Source: Bacillota bacterium
GTDB taxonomy: Bacteria > Bacillota > Clostridia > Acetivibrionales > DTU013
Length of the DNA: 17,902 nt
NCBI GenBank assembly: GCA_023411715.1
Contig: JAEYOM010000155.1
Location: forward strand, 1 to 17,902
Direction of reading: 5' to 3'
Both the position numbers and the translations under genes were made by a program. The first letter of the stretch is position 1; each line of letters begins with the position of its first letter. Positions 1 to 7,163 of this stretch are shown in pieces. The notes beneath the pieces were generated by a model, which was given only the letters and a program-made list of their open reading frames with translations, was not told the origin of the DNA and searched no databases.

Positions 1-124
1 TTTGCATACACCTTCTTTCAGATTCGTAGTCACCCACGACACCCTTGGCGTTTAGCTATATCCTTCCCACTACCGGGCGGATTCGAGACTTTCACTCGTA
101 AGAACGTGCGCCCGCCGGGCACAC
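1..124 (-). mobile_element. 5' end of a group II intron, probably class IIC (rest lies outside the window)
   Basis: Read on the minus strand from 124 downward, the sequence begins GTGTGCCCGGC, which fits the GUGYG 5' end of bacterial group II introns. It then continues through blocks that I recognise from domain I of the Oceanobacillus iheyensis IIC intron: a GUGAAAGUCUCGAA segment, then AGCUAAACGCCAAGGGUGUC, then GUGACUACGAAUCUGAAAGAAG. The recognition is from memory, not from an alignment. Only about 124 nt of ribozyme are present. The reverse transcriptase/maturase and domains V and VI would lie left of position 1. The boundary falls four bases beyond a terminator stem, the usual target of class IIC introns. 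An intron that has lost its maturase or its 3' end cannot be excluded. Confidence 0.82.
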
Positions 125-128
125 ATAT

Positions 129-160
129 AAACGGCAGATGCGATATTCCGCCTGCCGTTT
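129..160 (-). terminator. Terminator hairpin of the SLH protein gene, also the intron insertion target
   Basis: A perfect 9-bp stem, AAACGGCAG (129-137) against CTGCCGTTT (152-160), is extended inward by GCG/CGC after a two-base bulge. It lies 53 bp downstream of the SLH stop codon. On the minus strand the stem ends in TTT followed by ATAT and then the intron, so the original U-tract may have been interrupted by the insertion. On the plus strand it ends in TTTTT, so it could work in both directions. Confidence 0.75.
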
Positions 161-213
161 TTCGCTGTGCAGCGGCTTAAATTAATTCACCGCCGCAATT
201 TAAGGTTGAATTC

Positions 214-3207
214 TTATTTTACTGTCAAAACAACAGGTTCGACTACATCACTAATGCGGTTTCCGTTTATATCCACGGTACTGCCAATAGAGAATATTTG
301 GGTCTTGTAGGTCGTACCTGATTCAAGGCCGGATACCAGCAGCTTCGTAAATCCTGTTGAAAGATCCCCATCAATGGCTGAAACCGATGAAGGATTGATA
401 GCAACTTTGCTTCCATCCCTGGTAATAAATAATTCCGACAGGAAGCCTGAGGCGGTGGTGGTAACGGATTCGGAGAATTCAATTATTATTCCGCCGGTGG
501 TTGCTGTAATTGACTCTTTGGCCTTTGCTTTGTCCGGAACAGTTATCGGACCGCCCGCAAAAGGGCCGACCGATGTGGTCATCTCCTCTCCGTATACATT
601 CTTCGCAAGGCTGCTGTCCCGAACATGCAGGTACATCCCATCGAGGCTGGTAAGCACTCTATTATCAGACGTTTCAATATTTGCATACAATTTATTATTG
701 ATCTTGCTGTCGATTTGAGTACTCAAAAAATGCGCTACAGCAACAGACGACGCAGATTTACCATCCCTCAGGTCAAACGTACCCGGAGAACAGCTGCCAA
801 TATCCTGGTTGAATTCGATCGATAATTTGTTGGCATCAACAATACTGGCTGCGGTAACGTAGAAATCGGTCACAGCCGGAATGACATCAGTATCGTTGGC
901 CAGGTTTCCTGCCAGATCCTTCATGCCGGATAACTTGAAGGCCAGTCCGTCGTATGATGCCGACTTGCCATTCTTTATTTTGAATGTGATGCTTTTTTTA
1001 TCTTCACTTATTGAGGAGACCGATACGGAATCCTTATAGTCGCTTAACGTCTTTCCCGTGTAATAGGCGCCTCCGGGCGTAGTGATCTCATAATTGCCAA
1101 GATCGGCAACGGTATCCATATCCATCGGCTCGAAAAAGTAGAACTTGATTGTATCTTCATTTGCTGTGCCGCCTGCCGTCGCCAGGTAAACCGTGGCAAT
1201 TCCGGGGGCTTTGTTATCCGCAGACATAAGCGTGATCACCGTCTCCGCCAATGCATTCGCGTTGGGCGTTATGTCTACTATACCATAAACCTTTATTTTT
1301 ATTTCCTTAGCATCTGTTTCACTTAGGCCATACAACATGCTGCCATACACATCAACAACCGTAGGACTATCCCATTCTACAAAGGAGTTGAATTTTCCCT
1401 CCTCAAGCCTGATTTCAGAACCAAGCTGCGTGACCCCGTCGGATTCATATATAGTCATTTTGCCGCCGGTTTGCTGAACCGGCTTACTGAAGGTCAGTGT
1501 GATTTTATTATTGCCGGTGATCATTGCCGTTACTGTGGGTGGTATTGTATCTTCGACAACATCTGCTTTAAATGTTGCGGTTTTGCCGATATATCCGGAT
1601 TTTGATGCCGTGACAGTGATGATAGCCGAACCGGTCGATACTCCCGTTATAACGCCCGTTACCGAATTTACGGAAGCCACCGCCGGCTTGCCGGAAGAAT
1701 ACTTAAGTACGGCATCTGCGGGATTGACCGTTACAGTCGGCGAAGCAGTGCCTCCAACAATTACTGTTTTATTGCTTGCCGTAAGCGAAATTTCCGGGGT
1801 AGTTACCGGGCCGCCATTATCACCGCCCCCTCCAGCTCCGCCGCCATTGCCGCCGCTTGCGGGAGGCGTCGCCGGGGGCGCTGCAGGTGCTGCGGGAGGT
1901 GCCGCAGGAGTGTCTGTGGATTTCATATCAGATCCTCCGACAGATACAGTTATACCATTTGCAATATCGATGGTTCCCGGCTTTTTATCAAGAACGACGC
2001 CTTTCGAATTGATATCGGCTTTTTCTATCCTTGATCCTCCCGTTACTGTTATGTCATCGTTAGCGACGAGTTCACCGACGCTTGCCGTATTTCCGACATC
2101 AAGCTTCGATCCACTCGTTCCTTCCTTTATCTTTATCGTTTTTACGTTCCCATCAGGTATGATCGCCCTTACTCCGTCTGTTTCGATGCTTAGACTGGCG
2201 AAGTCCCCATCAAGAGTGACCTGATGTCCGGGTTCCATCCAAATGACTTTCACATCGCCAAAACCATTTCCGGTCAGATTGCTTTCTTCCAGCTTCGCGC
2301 CTGAACTCAGTACAGTATCGGCTATCTCGCTTTTGCCGCTCGCGACTACCCTTACTTTACCGTCTTTCTTTATTACGATCAGGCTGCCGCCGAGAGATGT
2401 ATTGTTAAGGACGATACTATTCTCACCGCCGCCCTTTACTATGGTTCTTCCCGTTACCTTGACATTGTTCAGCGTGACTTCGCCGCTGCCTATCCCCTCT
2501 GTCAGGTATAAATCTCCCTTGATCGTCATATTTTCTAGAATAACCTTCTGAGTATTGACCACGAGATTACCACTTACATCACCGGTATAGGTTCCTGCTT
2601 TGTTTTTCAGGTCTTTCACGATATTATCCACGATTTTGACAGCCTCGGCCCGAGTCAGATCGGACGCCGGAGCAAACAGGACGCTTGATTTACCGCTCAT
2701 ATAGCCCTTATCGACCATGTAGCCGACAGATTCCCTGCTCCATGAGGCTATTTTGCCCGCATCCTTGAACTTCGAAAGGCTCCCGCTATCCGGTGCACTT
2801 AGGTTGAAAGCCCTCGCAAGAACTATTGCCGCTTCCTGTCTAGTTATTTTATCATTTGGCCTGAATTTACCGTTATCTCCGGCAAAAATACCCGCCGCGG
2901 CCGCCTTTAAGGCATCTGCAGCATAAGGGGATGTATTCGGAATATCTGAAAACTTTAGAGTTGATTTCTCCTGGTAATTAAAAAGTCTATTCAATAAGAT
3001 CGCCACATCTATTCTCTTAATGGGTTCATTCGGCTTGAAATCGCCATTTCCATCTGTTTGAATAATCCCGAGGGATAACCATTTTGAAATTTCCTTATTA
3101 GCCCAGTGTCCTGAATAATCGGTAGGTTTGGCGAACGCGACCGATAATCCGGATAAAAAGACAAAAATAACGACGAGTATACTAAGCTGTCTGCGAAGCT
3201 TTTTCAT
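214..3207 (-). CDS. Secreted S-layer homology (SLH) domain protein with beta-helix-like and Ig-like regions
   Basis: This is a 997-residue exported surface protein. A signal peptide (KKLRRQ, a hydrophobic core, then a likely cut after AFA at residue 26) is followed by three SLH domains at about 28-72, 85-133 and 146-196. In the family these bind pyruvylated secondary cell wall polymer. Residues of about 205-425 are short beta-strand repeats rich in G, N, V and I, suggesting a solenoid. A Pro/Ala then Gly linker runs from 433 to 467. A Big_2-type Ig-like domain (about 471-550) and several Ig-like domains with motifs such as KITLTFSKPV and GIIIEFSESV complete the protein. GGAGG sits 7 bases before the ATG. 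It is monocistronic, with its own promoter and terminator. Its ligand is unknown: no catalytic domain is visible, so a structural or adhesive role is inferred. Confidence 0.9.
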   Translation of the reverse strand: MKKLRRQLSILVVIFVFLSGLSVAFAKPTDYSGHWANKEISKWLSLGIIQTDGNGDFKPNEPIKRIDVAILLNRLFNYQEKSTLKFSDIPNTSPYAADALKAAAAGIFAGDNGKFRPNDKITRQEAAIVLARAFNLSAPDSGSLSKFKDAGKIASWSRESVGYMVDKGYMSGKSSVLFAPASDLTRAEAVKIVDNIVKDLKNKAGTYTGDVSGNLVVNTQKVILENMTIKGDLYLTEGIGSGEVTLNNVKVTGRTIVKGGGENSIVLNNTSLGGSLIVIKKDGKVRVVASGKSEIADTVLSSGAKLEESNLTGNGFGDVKVIWMEPGHQVTLDGDFASLSIETDGVRAIIPDGNVKTIKIKEGTSGSKLDVGNTASVGELVANDDITVTGGSRIEKADINSKGVVLDKKPGTIDIANGITVSVGGSDMKSTDTPAAPPAAPAAPPATPPASGGNGGGAGGGGDNGGPVTTPEISLTASNKTVIVGGTASPTVTVNPADAVLKYSSGKPAVASVNSVTGVITGVSTGSAIITVTASKSGYIGKTATFKADVVEDTIPPTVTAMITGNNKITLTFSKPVQQTGGKMTIYESDGVTQLGSEIRLEEGKFNSFVEWDSPTVVDVYGSMLYGLSETDAKEIKIKVYGIVDITPNANALAETVITLMSADNKAPGIATVYLATAGGTANEDTIKFYFFEPMDMDTVADLGNYEITTPGGAYYTGKTLSDYKDSVSVSSISEDKKSITFKIKNGKSASYDGLAFKLSGMKDLAGNLANDTDVIPAVTDFYVTAASIVDANKLSIEFNQDIGSCSPGTFDLRDGKSASSVAVAHFLSTQIDSKINNKLYANIETSDNRVLTSLDGMYLHVRDSSLAKNVYGEEMTTSVGPFAGGPITVPDKAKAKESITATTGGIIIEFSESVTTTASGFLSELFITRDGSKVAINPSSVSAIDGDLSTGFTKLLVSGLESGTTYKTQIFSIGSTVDINGNRISDVVEPVVLTVK

Positions 3208-3259
3208 GGGATAGCCTCCATCATATACAGTATTCTATGATTTTCCATATGCAGGCAAA

Positions 3260-3288
3260 ATTATATAATTCCCACAGGAATTAGTCAA
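3260..3288 (-). promoter_or_regulatory. Sigma-A-type promoter of the SLH gene with an internal palindrome
   Basis: On the minus strand, TTGACT (3283-3288) and TATAAT (3260-3265) are separated by exactly 17 bp, placing the start site near 3253 and leaving a leader of about 45 nt. The spacer is filled by a perfect inverted repeat, TAATTCCcacaGGAATTA (3266-3283), with 7-bp arms. This is a good position for a repressor site. Regulator binding is inferred only. Confidence 0.75.
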
Positions 3289-3377
3289 CATATTTTTACA
3301 ATCTGCACAATATCCTGTATCTATATCCGATGGCCCAGCAACTTAATGACGGACGTGTTCCCATAGATTGAAATGAG

Positions 3378-3440
3378 GCCTGCAAACTGACCGGGGCTTG
3401 CGAGGGCGGTCTCACGCCCCTGCAAGCCCCGGTGTCAGGC
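3378..3440. repeat. Large GC-rich hairpin between the SLH and coat protein genes
   Basis: The core is a perfect 12-bp stem, ACCGGGGCTTGC (3390-3401) against GCAAGCCCCGGT (3422-3433), with an inner GGGCG/CGCCC stem. Outer GCCTG (3378-3382) and CAGGC (3436-3440) arms can also pair across a small internal loop. It lies just downstream of the coat gene stop at 3459. Neither strand has a T-tract after the stem, so it is not a standard intrinsic terminator. It could be a dispersed REP-like palindrome, an RNA stability element or a factor-dependent terminator. Confidence 0.6.
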
Positions 3441-3458
3441 ACAAAACATTACCGAAAA

Positions 3459-3965
3459 CTATTGCACGGTATACAATCCCTGTTTCTGCATATACTGCGA
3501 TATGGATTCGCCATGCTTCTGCTCTTCCTTCTGTATGTGGTTCAGCACATCGCGCACGTTGGTATTCTGAAATTCAAATATCGACGTGTCATAAGCGCCT
3601 GACACATATTTCTCGGTCATCAGCATATCCGTGCACATATCCTTGTCGGATACCCTGTCCGCGCCCGCCTGGGCATTGTTCATACCCGCTGTCGGCGTAT
3701 TGTTCATTGCAGCCGCCGAAGCCTGTCCCCCGGATGCCTGTGCCGAGCCCTTGCCCTGGTTCATTTGAGGCACCTGCCCGCTTATCAGCTGGTTGATAGT
3801 GTTCAGATGCTCCCTTTCGCTTTGCGCACTCGCGCTGAATATCTGCTTCAGTTGGCTGTCCTTGGCCTGGGCAGCATAATTCGTATACTTTGCGATACAT
3901 ATCTCTTCGTGGCTTTTCTGGTCTTCCAGCAATTTCATTTCCTTCTGTGAAAAAGTTACTGCCAT
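3459..3965 (-). CDS. CotF-type spore coat protein (ferritin-like helical family)
   Basis: The protein has 168 residues. The start MAVTFSQKEMK was chosen because GGGAGG lies 7-8 bases before it. A longer frame reaching 4028 lacks such a site. The N-terminal half is helical with the family pattern EMKLLEDQKSHEEICIAKY, followed by a helix with SEREHLNTIN. The C-terminal half has DMLMTEKYVSGAYDTSIFEF and a final helix with QKEEQKHGESISQYMQKQ, ending GLYTVQ. This matches the CotF/coat-associated family of endospore formers. Between the halves (about residues 69-112) sits a low-complexity linker of Q, A, G, N and M. Expression in the mother cell during sporulation is expected for the family, but I saw no clear SigE or SigK promoter upstream. 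Confidence 0.8.
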   Translation of the reverse strand: MAVTFSQKEMKLLEDQKSHEEICIAKYTNYAAQAKDSQLKQIFSASAQSEREHLNTINQLISGQVPQMNQGKGSAQASGGQASAAAMNNTPTAGMNNAQAGADRVSDKDMCTDMLMTEKYVSGAYDTSIFEFQNTNVRDVLNHIQKEEQKHGESISQYMQKQGLYTVQ

Positions 3966-4083
3966 AGTATGCACCTCCCGGCATATTATGTGCTTCCCTG
4001 ATTTTTTTATTCCGACAGCCGGCTGCAACAGTAAACGTAAATCGACCAGCGGTTATGGAAGTAATGGTGTAAAATAATGAAAG

Positions 4084-4113
4084 GCGGCATTTCCTCAATA
4101 TCTGAAAAGCCGC
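4084..4113 (-). terminator. Possible intrinsic terminator of the kinase-aldolase operon
   Basis: On the minus strand, GCGGC and GCCGC pair, followed by a T-T mismatch and TTTC/GAAA pairing, making about a 10-position stem. Downstream lies CTTTCATTATTTTAC, a broken T-rich tract. It lies 33 bp past the aldolase stop codon and upstream of the coat gene, so it would separate the two units. The stem is imperfect. Confidence 0.5.
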
Positions 4114-4146
4114 AACTTCACTGAACGCTATTTGAAAAGCAATAAA

Positions 4147-5064
4147 TCAACGGTTTTGAACCAGGCCGCCGATCACACCTCGCAGGCCTTCGCGTTCCTG
4201 TTCCTTCAACGGTATGAGCGGAAGCCTCGGGATACCGCCGGCAAGCCCGCATATATCCATTGCGGCTTTAACTCCGGCCACGCCGTATTTGCCCGAGATC
4301 TCACGGTTCGCCGCAAGTAACCTTCGGTTCATCTGTACTGCCTCGTCGTACTTCCCGTCCGTTATTAGCCGATATAGATCAGAAACAGCTTCGGGTACAC
4401 AATCCGCCAGCGAGATAACACCGCCCGAAGCACCGAGCAGCAGAGCTTCCATGAACGTATTTGCCGAACCCGACATCATGGCGAAACCGCTGCCGTAATC
4501 ATTCAAAAGGTGCTTCTGCATATCGCCTGACGAATCCTTCATACCGGCTATATTCGGGTGCTTTGCGCACTCCTCCACTACCCTGCTGCTGAACGTCACC
4601 CCGCCCGAAAACTGAGGCGCGTGGTACAGCAGGCATGGTGTGTGCACGGCGGATGCAACATCGGTAAAGTAACGGATCAGCACCTCTTCGGTCATCGCTT
4701 TTTTAAAATATGACGGGGGCAATAGCGTTATATAATCGGCGCCCAGTTCTTCCGCTGTCTGAGCGAACTCTATGGTTTCCTCGGTCGATTCGAATATGCT
4801 TGCGACCATTGCGGCCTGGTCATTTCTCTTGCCTTCGATGGCCGCTTTTACGACCCTGATTTTTTCCTGCGTACGAAGGCTCTTGTTTTCCCCGTTCGAC
4901 CCCAGTATAAGATATCCGTTGACCGGTGAAGCAGCATATCTGACCATATTTTTCAGAAGCTTGTCCGTATTCAGTTTACCGTCGTCGTCAAACGGCGTAG
5001 TCAGAGGGCAGAAAACTCCCTGCAGCCTTTTATCGATTTTGTTATTCACAGCTTTTTCCACCAT
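4147..5064 (-). CDS. DapA/NanA-family (class I) pyruvate-dependent aldolase or lyase
   Basis: This is a TIM-barrel enzyme of 305 residues, close to the family's usual length of about 300. Family hallmarks are present: the substrate-carboxylate loop GSNGE (55-59; often GTTGE in relatives), the catalytic Tyr in LLYHAP (Y147) and the Schiff-base Lys in IAGMKDSSGD (K176). Enzymes of this family join or split pyruvate and an aldehyde. Members include dihydrodipicolinate synthase, N-acetylneuraminate lyase and 2-keto-3-deoxy sugar acid aldolases. Pairing with a sugar kinase favours a catabolic sugar-acid role over lysine synthesis, but the substrate is not readable. The start at MVEKAVNNK has GGGAGA 8 bases upstream. 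An open frame extends to 5145 but its extra 27 residues do not resemble the family. It follows the kinase by 90 bp and is probably co-transcribed. Confidence 0.85.
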   Translation of the reverse strand: MVEKAVNNKIDKRLQGVFCPLTTPFDDDGKLNTDKLLKNMVRYAASPVNGYLILGSNGENKSLRTQEKIRVVKAAIEGKRNDQAAMVASIFESTEETIEFAQTAEELGADYITLLPPSYFKKAMTEEVLIRYFTDVASAVHTPCLLYHAPQFSGGVTFSSRVVEECAKHPNIAGMKDSSGDMQKHLLNDYGSGFAMMSGSANTFMEALLLGASGGVISLADCVPEAVSDLYRLITDGKYDEAVQMNRRLLAANREISGKYGVAGVKAAMDICGLAGGIPRLPLIPLKEQEREGLRGVIGGLVQNR

Positions 5065-5154
5065 AAAATATTCTCCCATCTCAGGTTTAATTCTGCAATA
5101 ACGTAATATCCGTGCATACATCCCGATCGTTGACCATTGATCCATGTTCCGATA

Positions 5155-6480
5155 TCACGCGATGCCGTTAAGTCCTTGCAGTGCAAGGATGACATTTCCT
5201 ATAATCGGGCAATTGTCGACCACTTCAAAATCAAAGCCCTCCATGATCTTTCTCTTAAGGCCTATGAAAGCTTCGTCCACCATCCCACCCGTCAGCTTGA
5301 CATTCCTGTTCAGATCCAGGAAGGCTTCGGCAAGCCTGATAGTCTCCACGATAGGTTCATGTATACCGAGGAGTATCGATGCGAGAAAATCTCTTCTCGA
5401 AGCCTGAAGCGTGATGCCTGAAAACGCAGCAGTCTTAGGCTCCAGGCTCTGCCGGTCGCCGGCGATATAAGGCGCAAAACGAACATTCGAATTTTTTATG
5501 TTCTCGTTGATGACGGCCGCGAATTCGGCATTGAAGAAAGCCTTATCGTCCATATCCCGGTAGAACTCCCTGCGAAACCAGTCTATAGCGAGCCCGCTCG
5601 CTGTGATCGCGAAGATCTGCCACAAACCGGGCGTCGCGGCCTTGCGCAGGTAATATTTGTCGTTGACGACGGCTTTGTCCGATAGAATGGAGACCATTTC
5701 ACTGCTTCCCGAAATATCAAGGATATCGCCCGCTTTCGTATTGCCCGCACCGATCTGGGCAGTCGCCGCATCATTCGAGCCCAGCGCTACAGGAATACCC
5801 TCGCGCAGCCCGGTCAACTGAGCGGCCTGCCAGGTCAGGCGGCCGGCGATCGTTCCCGCCTGCAGGATATCGGGCAGCTTTCCCGTCGGAATGCCAAACG
5901 TGCCGCAGATCCTGTCGGACCAGCGGTTGCCGCCCATAGTCTCGTACATGCCGGTCATTGAAGCGTTGACCGGATCCGTAGCCCAGCAGCCGGTAAGCCT
6001 GTGATATACATAGGTATTGAAATGAGCCACCTTGTAGGCCTTTTCGAACAGCGAAGGCTCATTTTTCATCAGCCAGAGGATCGAAGTCACCGAGGCCCCG
6101 CCTATGAAAGGCTGGATGCCCGTGATGCCCTGGAATTCCTTTATGCCCATTTCATCGATTATACGCTGCGACTGATCCTTGCTCCTCCTGTCCAGGTGCA
6201 TTGTGACCGGATACAGCGCCTCGCCTTCACTGTCCATCAACGTTACTGACGGTGAAAAAGTATCGAAGGATACGAGTTCGATTTCGTCTATGTACGCGGA
6301 CAGGTCGCTGATCCCGCGGCACATCGCTGAAATAGCGGTATCGGCGTCCAGCTCCACCCAGTTCTGGTTCAGCACGCGGTATCGGTATTCGACCTTGAAG
6401 GCTTTCACTATCTGCAGGTCCCGCTTGAGCAGCGCTATTTTAAGGGACGATGTCCCAAAATCCATCGAGAGAATGTACAT
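5155..6480 (-). CDS. FGGY-family carbohydrate kinase
   Basis: This 441-residue kinase would phosphorylate a sugar or polyol with ATP. Seen are the phosphate-1 motif MDFGTSS (6-12), a substrate-region Asp in MHLDRRS (D97), the GSNDAAT motif carrying the probable catalytic base (D237), a second phosphate motif DISGSSEM (255-262), and an adenosine-side LTGGM (397-400). The overall layout of two actin-like ATPase lobes resembles xylulokinase or gluconokinase relatives, but the family is too promiscuous for a substrate call. It is slightly shorter than typical members of about 490-500 residues. AAAGGAG lies 7 bases before the chosen ATG, which gives the canonical MYILSMDFG start. It is first in an operon with the downstream DapA-family enzyme. 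No sugar transporter is in the window. Confidence 0.88.
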   Translation of the reverse strand: MYILSMDFGTSSLKIALLKRDLQIVKAFKVEYRYRVLNQNWVELDADTAISAMCRGISDLSAYIDEIELVSFDTFSPSVTLMDSEGEALYPVTMHLDRRSKDQSQRIIDEMGIKEFQGITGIQPFIGGASVTSILWLMKNEPSLFEKAYKVAHFNTYVYHRLTGCWATDPVNASMTGMYETMGGNRWSDRICGTFGIPTGKLPDILQAGTIAGRLTWQAAQLTGLREGIPVALGSNDAATAQIGAGNTKAGDILDISGSSEMVSILSDKAVVNDKYYLRKAATPGLWQIFAITASGLAIDWFRREFYRDMDDKAFFNAEFAAVINENIKNSNVRFAPYIAGDRQSLEPKTAAFSGITLQASRRDFLASILLGIHEPIVETIRLAEAFLDLNRNVKLTGGMVDEAFIGLKRKIMEGFDFEVVDNCPIIGNVILALQGLNGIA

Positions 6481-6584
6481 CGTGAGTCTCCTTTGCCTTG
6501 CAAACATCCGGTTACCTGCGGAAGGCTGTCTCTTGCCATAGACAGTATATCCCGACCGGGCCGTTTTATTTATTCTTCATAACT

Positions 6585-6613
6585 TTTATAAAATCCTGCA
6601 ATAGTTATGTTAA
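6585..6613 (-). promoter_or_regulatory. Promoter of the kinase-aldolase operon
   Basis: On the minus strand, TTAACA (6608-6613) and TATAAA (6585-6590) are 17 bp apart, each with one mismatch to consensus. The predicted leader is about 100 nt. Its -35 box lies 8 bp from the -35 box of the divergent MarR promoter, so a factor bound here could affect both directions. Confidence 0.6.
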
Positions 6614-6621
6614 CTTTTTAA

Positions 6622-6675
6622 TTGACAAAATTATACTGCCGTAGTATCTTTAGTATAGATAGTTGCGCGTGCAAC
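6622..6675 (+). promoter_or_regulatory. Promoter and candidate operators of the marR-ABC exporter operon
   Basis: A perfect -35 box TTGACA (6622-6627) is followed after 17 bp by TATCTT (6645-6650). Two short inverted repeats overlap the promoter: ATACTgccgtAGTAT (6633-6647), running from the spacer into the -10 box, and GTTGCgcgtGCAAC (6662-6675), at the expected start of transcription. Both positions suit autorepression by the MarR protein encoded just downstream. Binding is inferred. Confidence 0.65.
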
Positions 6676-6692
6676 CATATTGGAGGCAGGAA

Positions 6693-7163
6693 ATGGGAGT
6701 CCTAATGAAATATATAAACCGCATTTCACGCTGCTCGATATTGTTCAAAAGCGGCAAACTCGAGCATGAGGGCCTCAATGCCTATCAACACGTATATATC
6801 AGGAATATCTGCCGGGAGCCCGGCATTTCCCAGGATTGTCTGTCAAAATCGATCTATGTCAACAAAAGCAGCGTGACGCGCCAGCTTGCGCTGCTAGAGC
6901 AGAACGGCTTCATATACAGGACCCCCGGTGATAAGGACAGACGCGTCATGCAGGTCTTCCCTACTCAAAAAGCGCTCGATATACTGCCCGAAGTCAAAAG
7001 GCTGTCCGCCGAATGGGAGAGCTATATCACAGCCGGCCTTGCTGATGAGGAGCGAAGCTTTTTACTGTCGATATTGGAACGCATGATGGCAAAGGCGGCG
7101 GAAAAGGTTAACGAGGAAATCTATAAGGAAGAGAAAGAGGACGACGAATGGGAAAAATACTGA
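6693..7163 (+). CDS. MarR-family transcriptional regulator
   Basis: This 156-residue winged helix-turn-helix regulator matches the family's size of about 140-160. The recognition region GISQDCLSKSIYVNKSSVTRQ is followed by LEQNGFIYRTPGDKDRR (wing with the DxDRR signature at about 80-84) and long C-terminal dimer helices ending in a charged tail. The ATG at 6693 has GGAGG 6 bases upstream. An in-frame ATG at 6705 also has a nearby GGGAG, so the N-terminus is uncertain by four residues. The gene overlaps the next one by 16 bases, suggesting translational coupling. The usual role of such a regulator is local repression of the exporter genes, relieved by a small ligand. The ligand is unknown. Confidence 0.88.
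   Translation: MGVLMKYINRISRCSILFKSGKLEHEGLNAYQHVYIRNICREPGISQDCLSKSIYVNKSSVTRQLALLEQNGFIYRTPGDKDRRVMQVFPTQKALDILPEVKRLSAEWESYITAGLADEERSFLLSILERMMAKAAEKVNEEIYKEEKEDDEWEKY

Noticed and set aside
1499..2224. Plus-strand open frame of 241 codons opposite the SLH gene
   Set aside because: It is the antisense of the Pro/Gly linker and solenoid, has no ribosome site and is low in complexity; the minus-strand gene has a signal peptide, SLH domains and a promoter.
3589..4098. 169-codon minus-strand frame overlapping the coat gene
   Set aside because: It is a shifted reading of the CotF-like gene, whose frame has the family pattern and the ribosome site.
5065..5145. 27-residue N-terminal extension of the aldolase
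   Set aside because: The added residues do not resemble the family, while GGGAGA sits at good spacing before the internal ATG at 5064.
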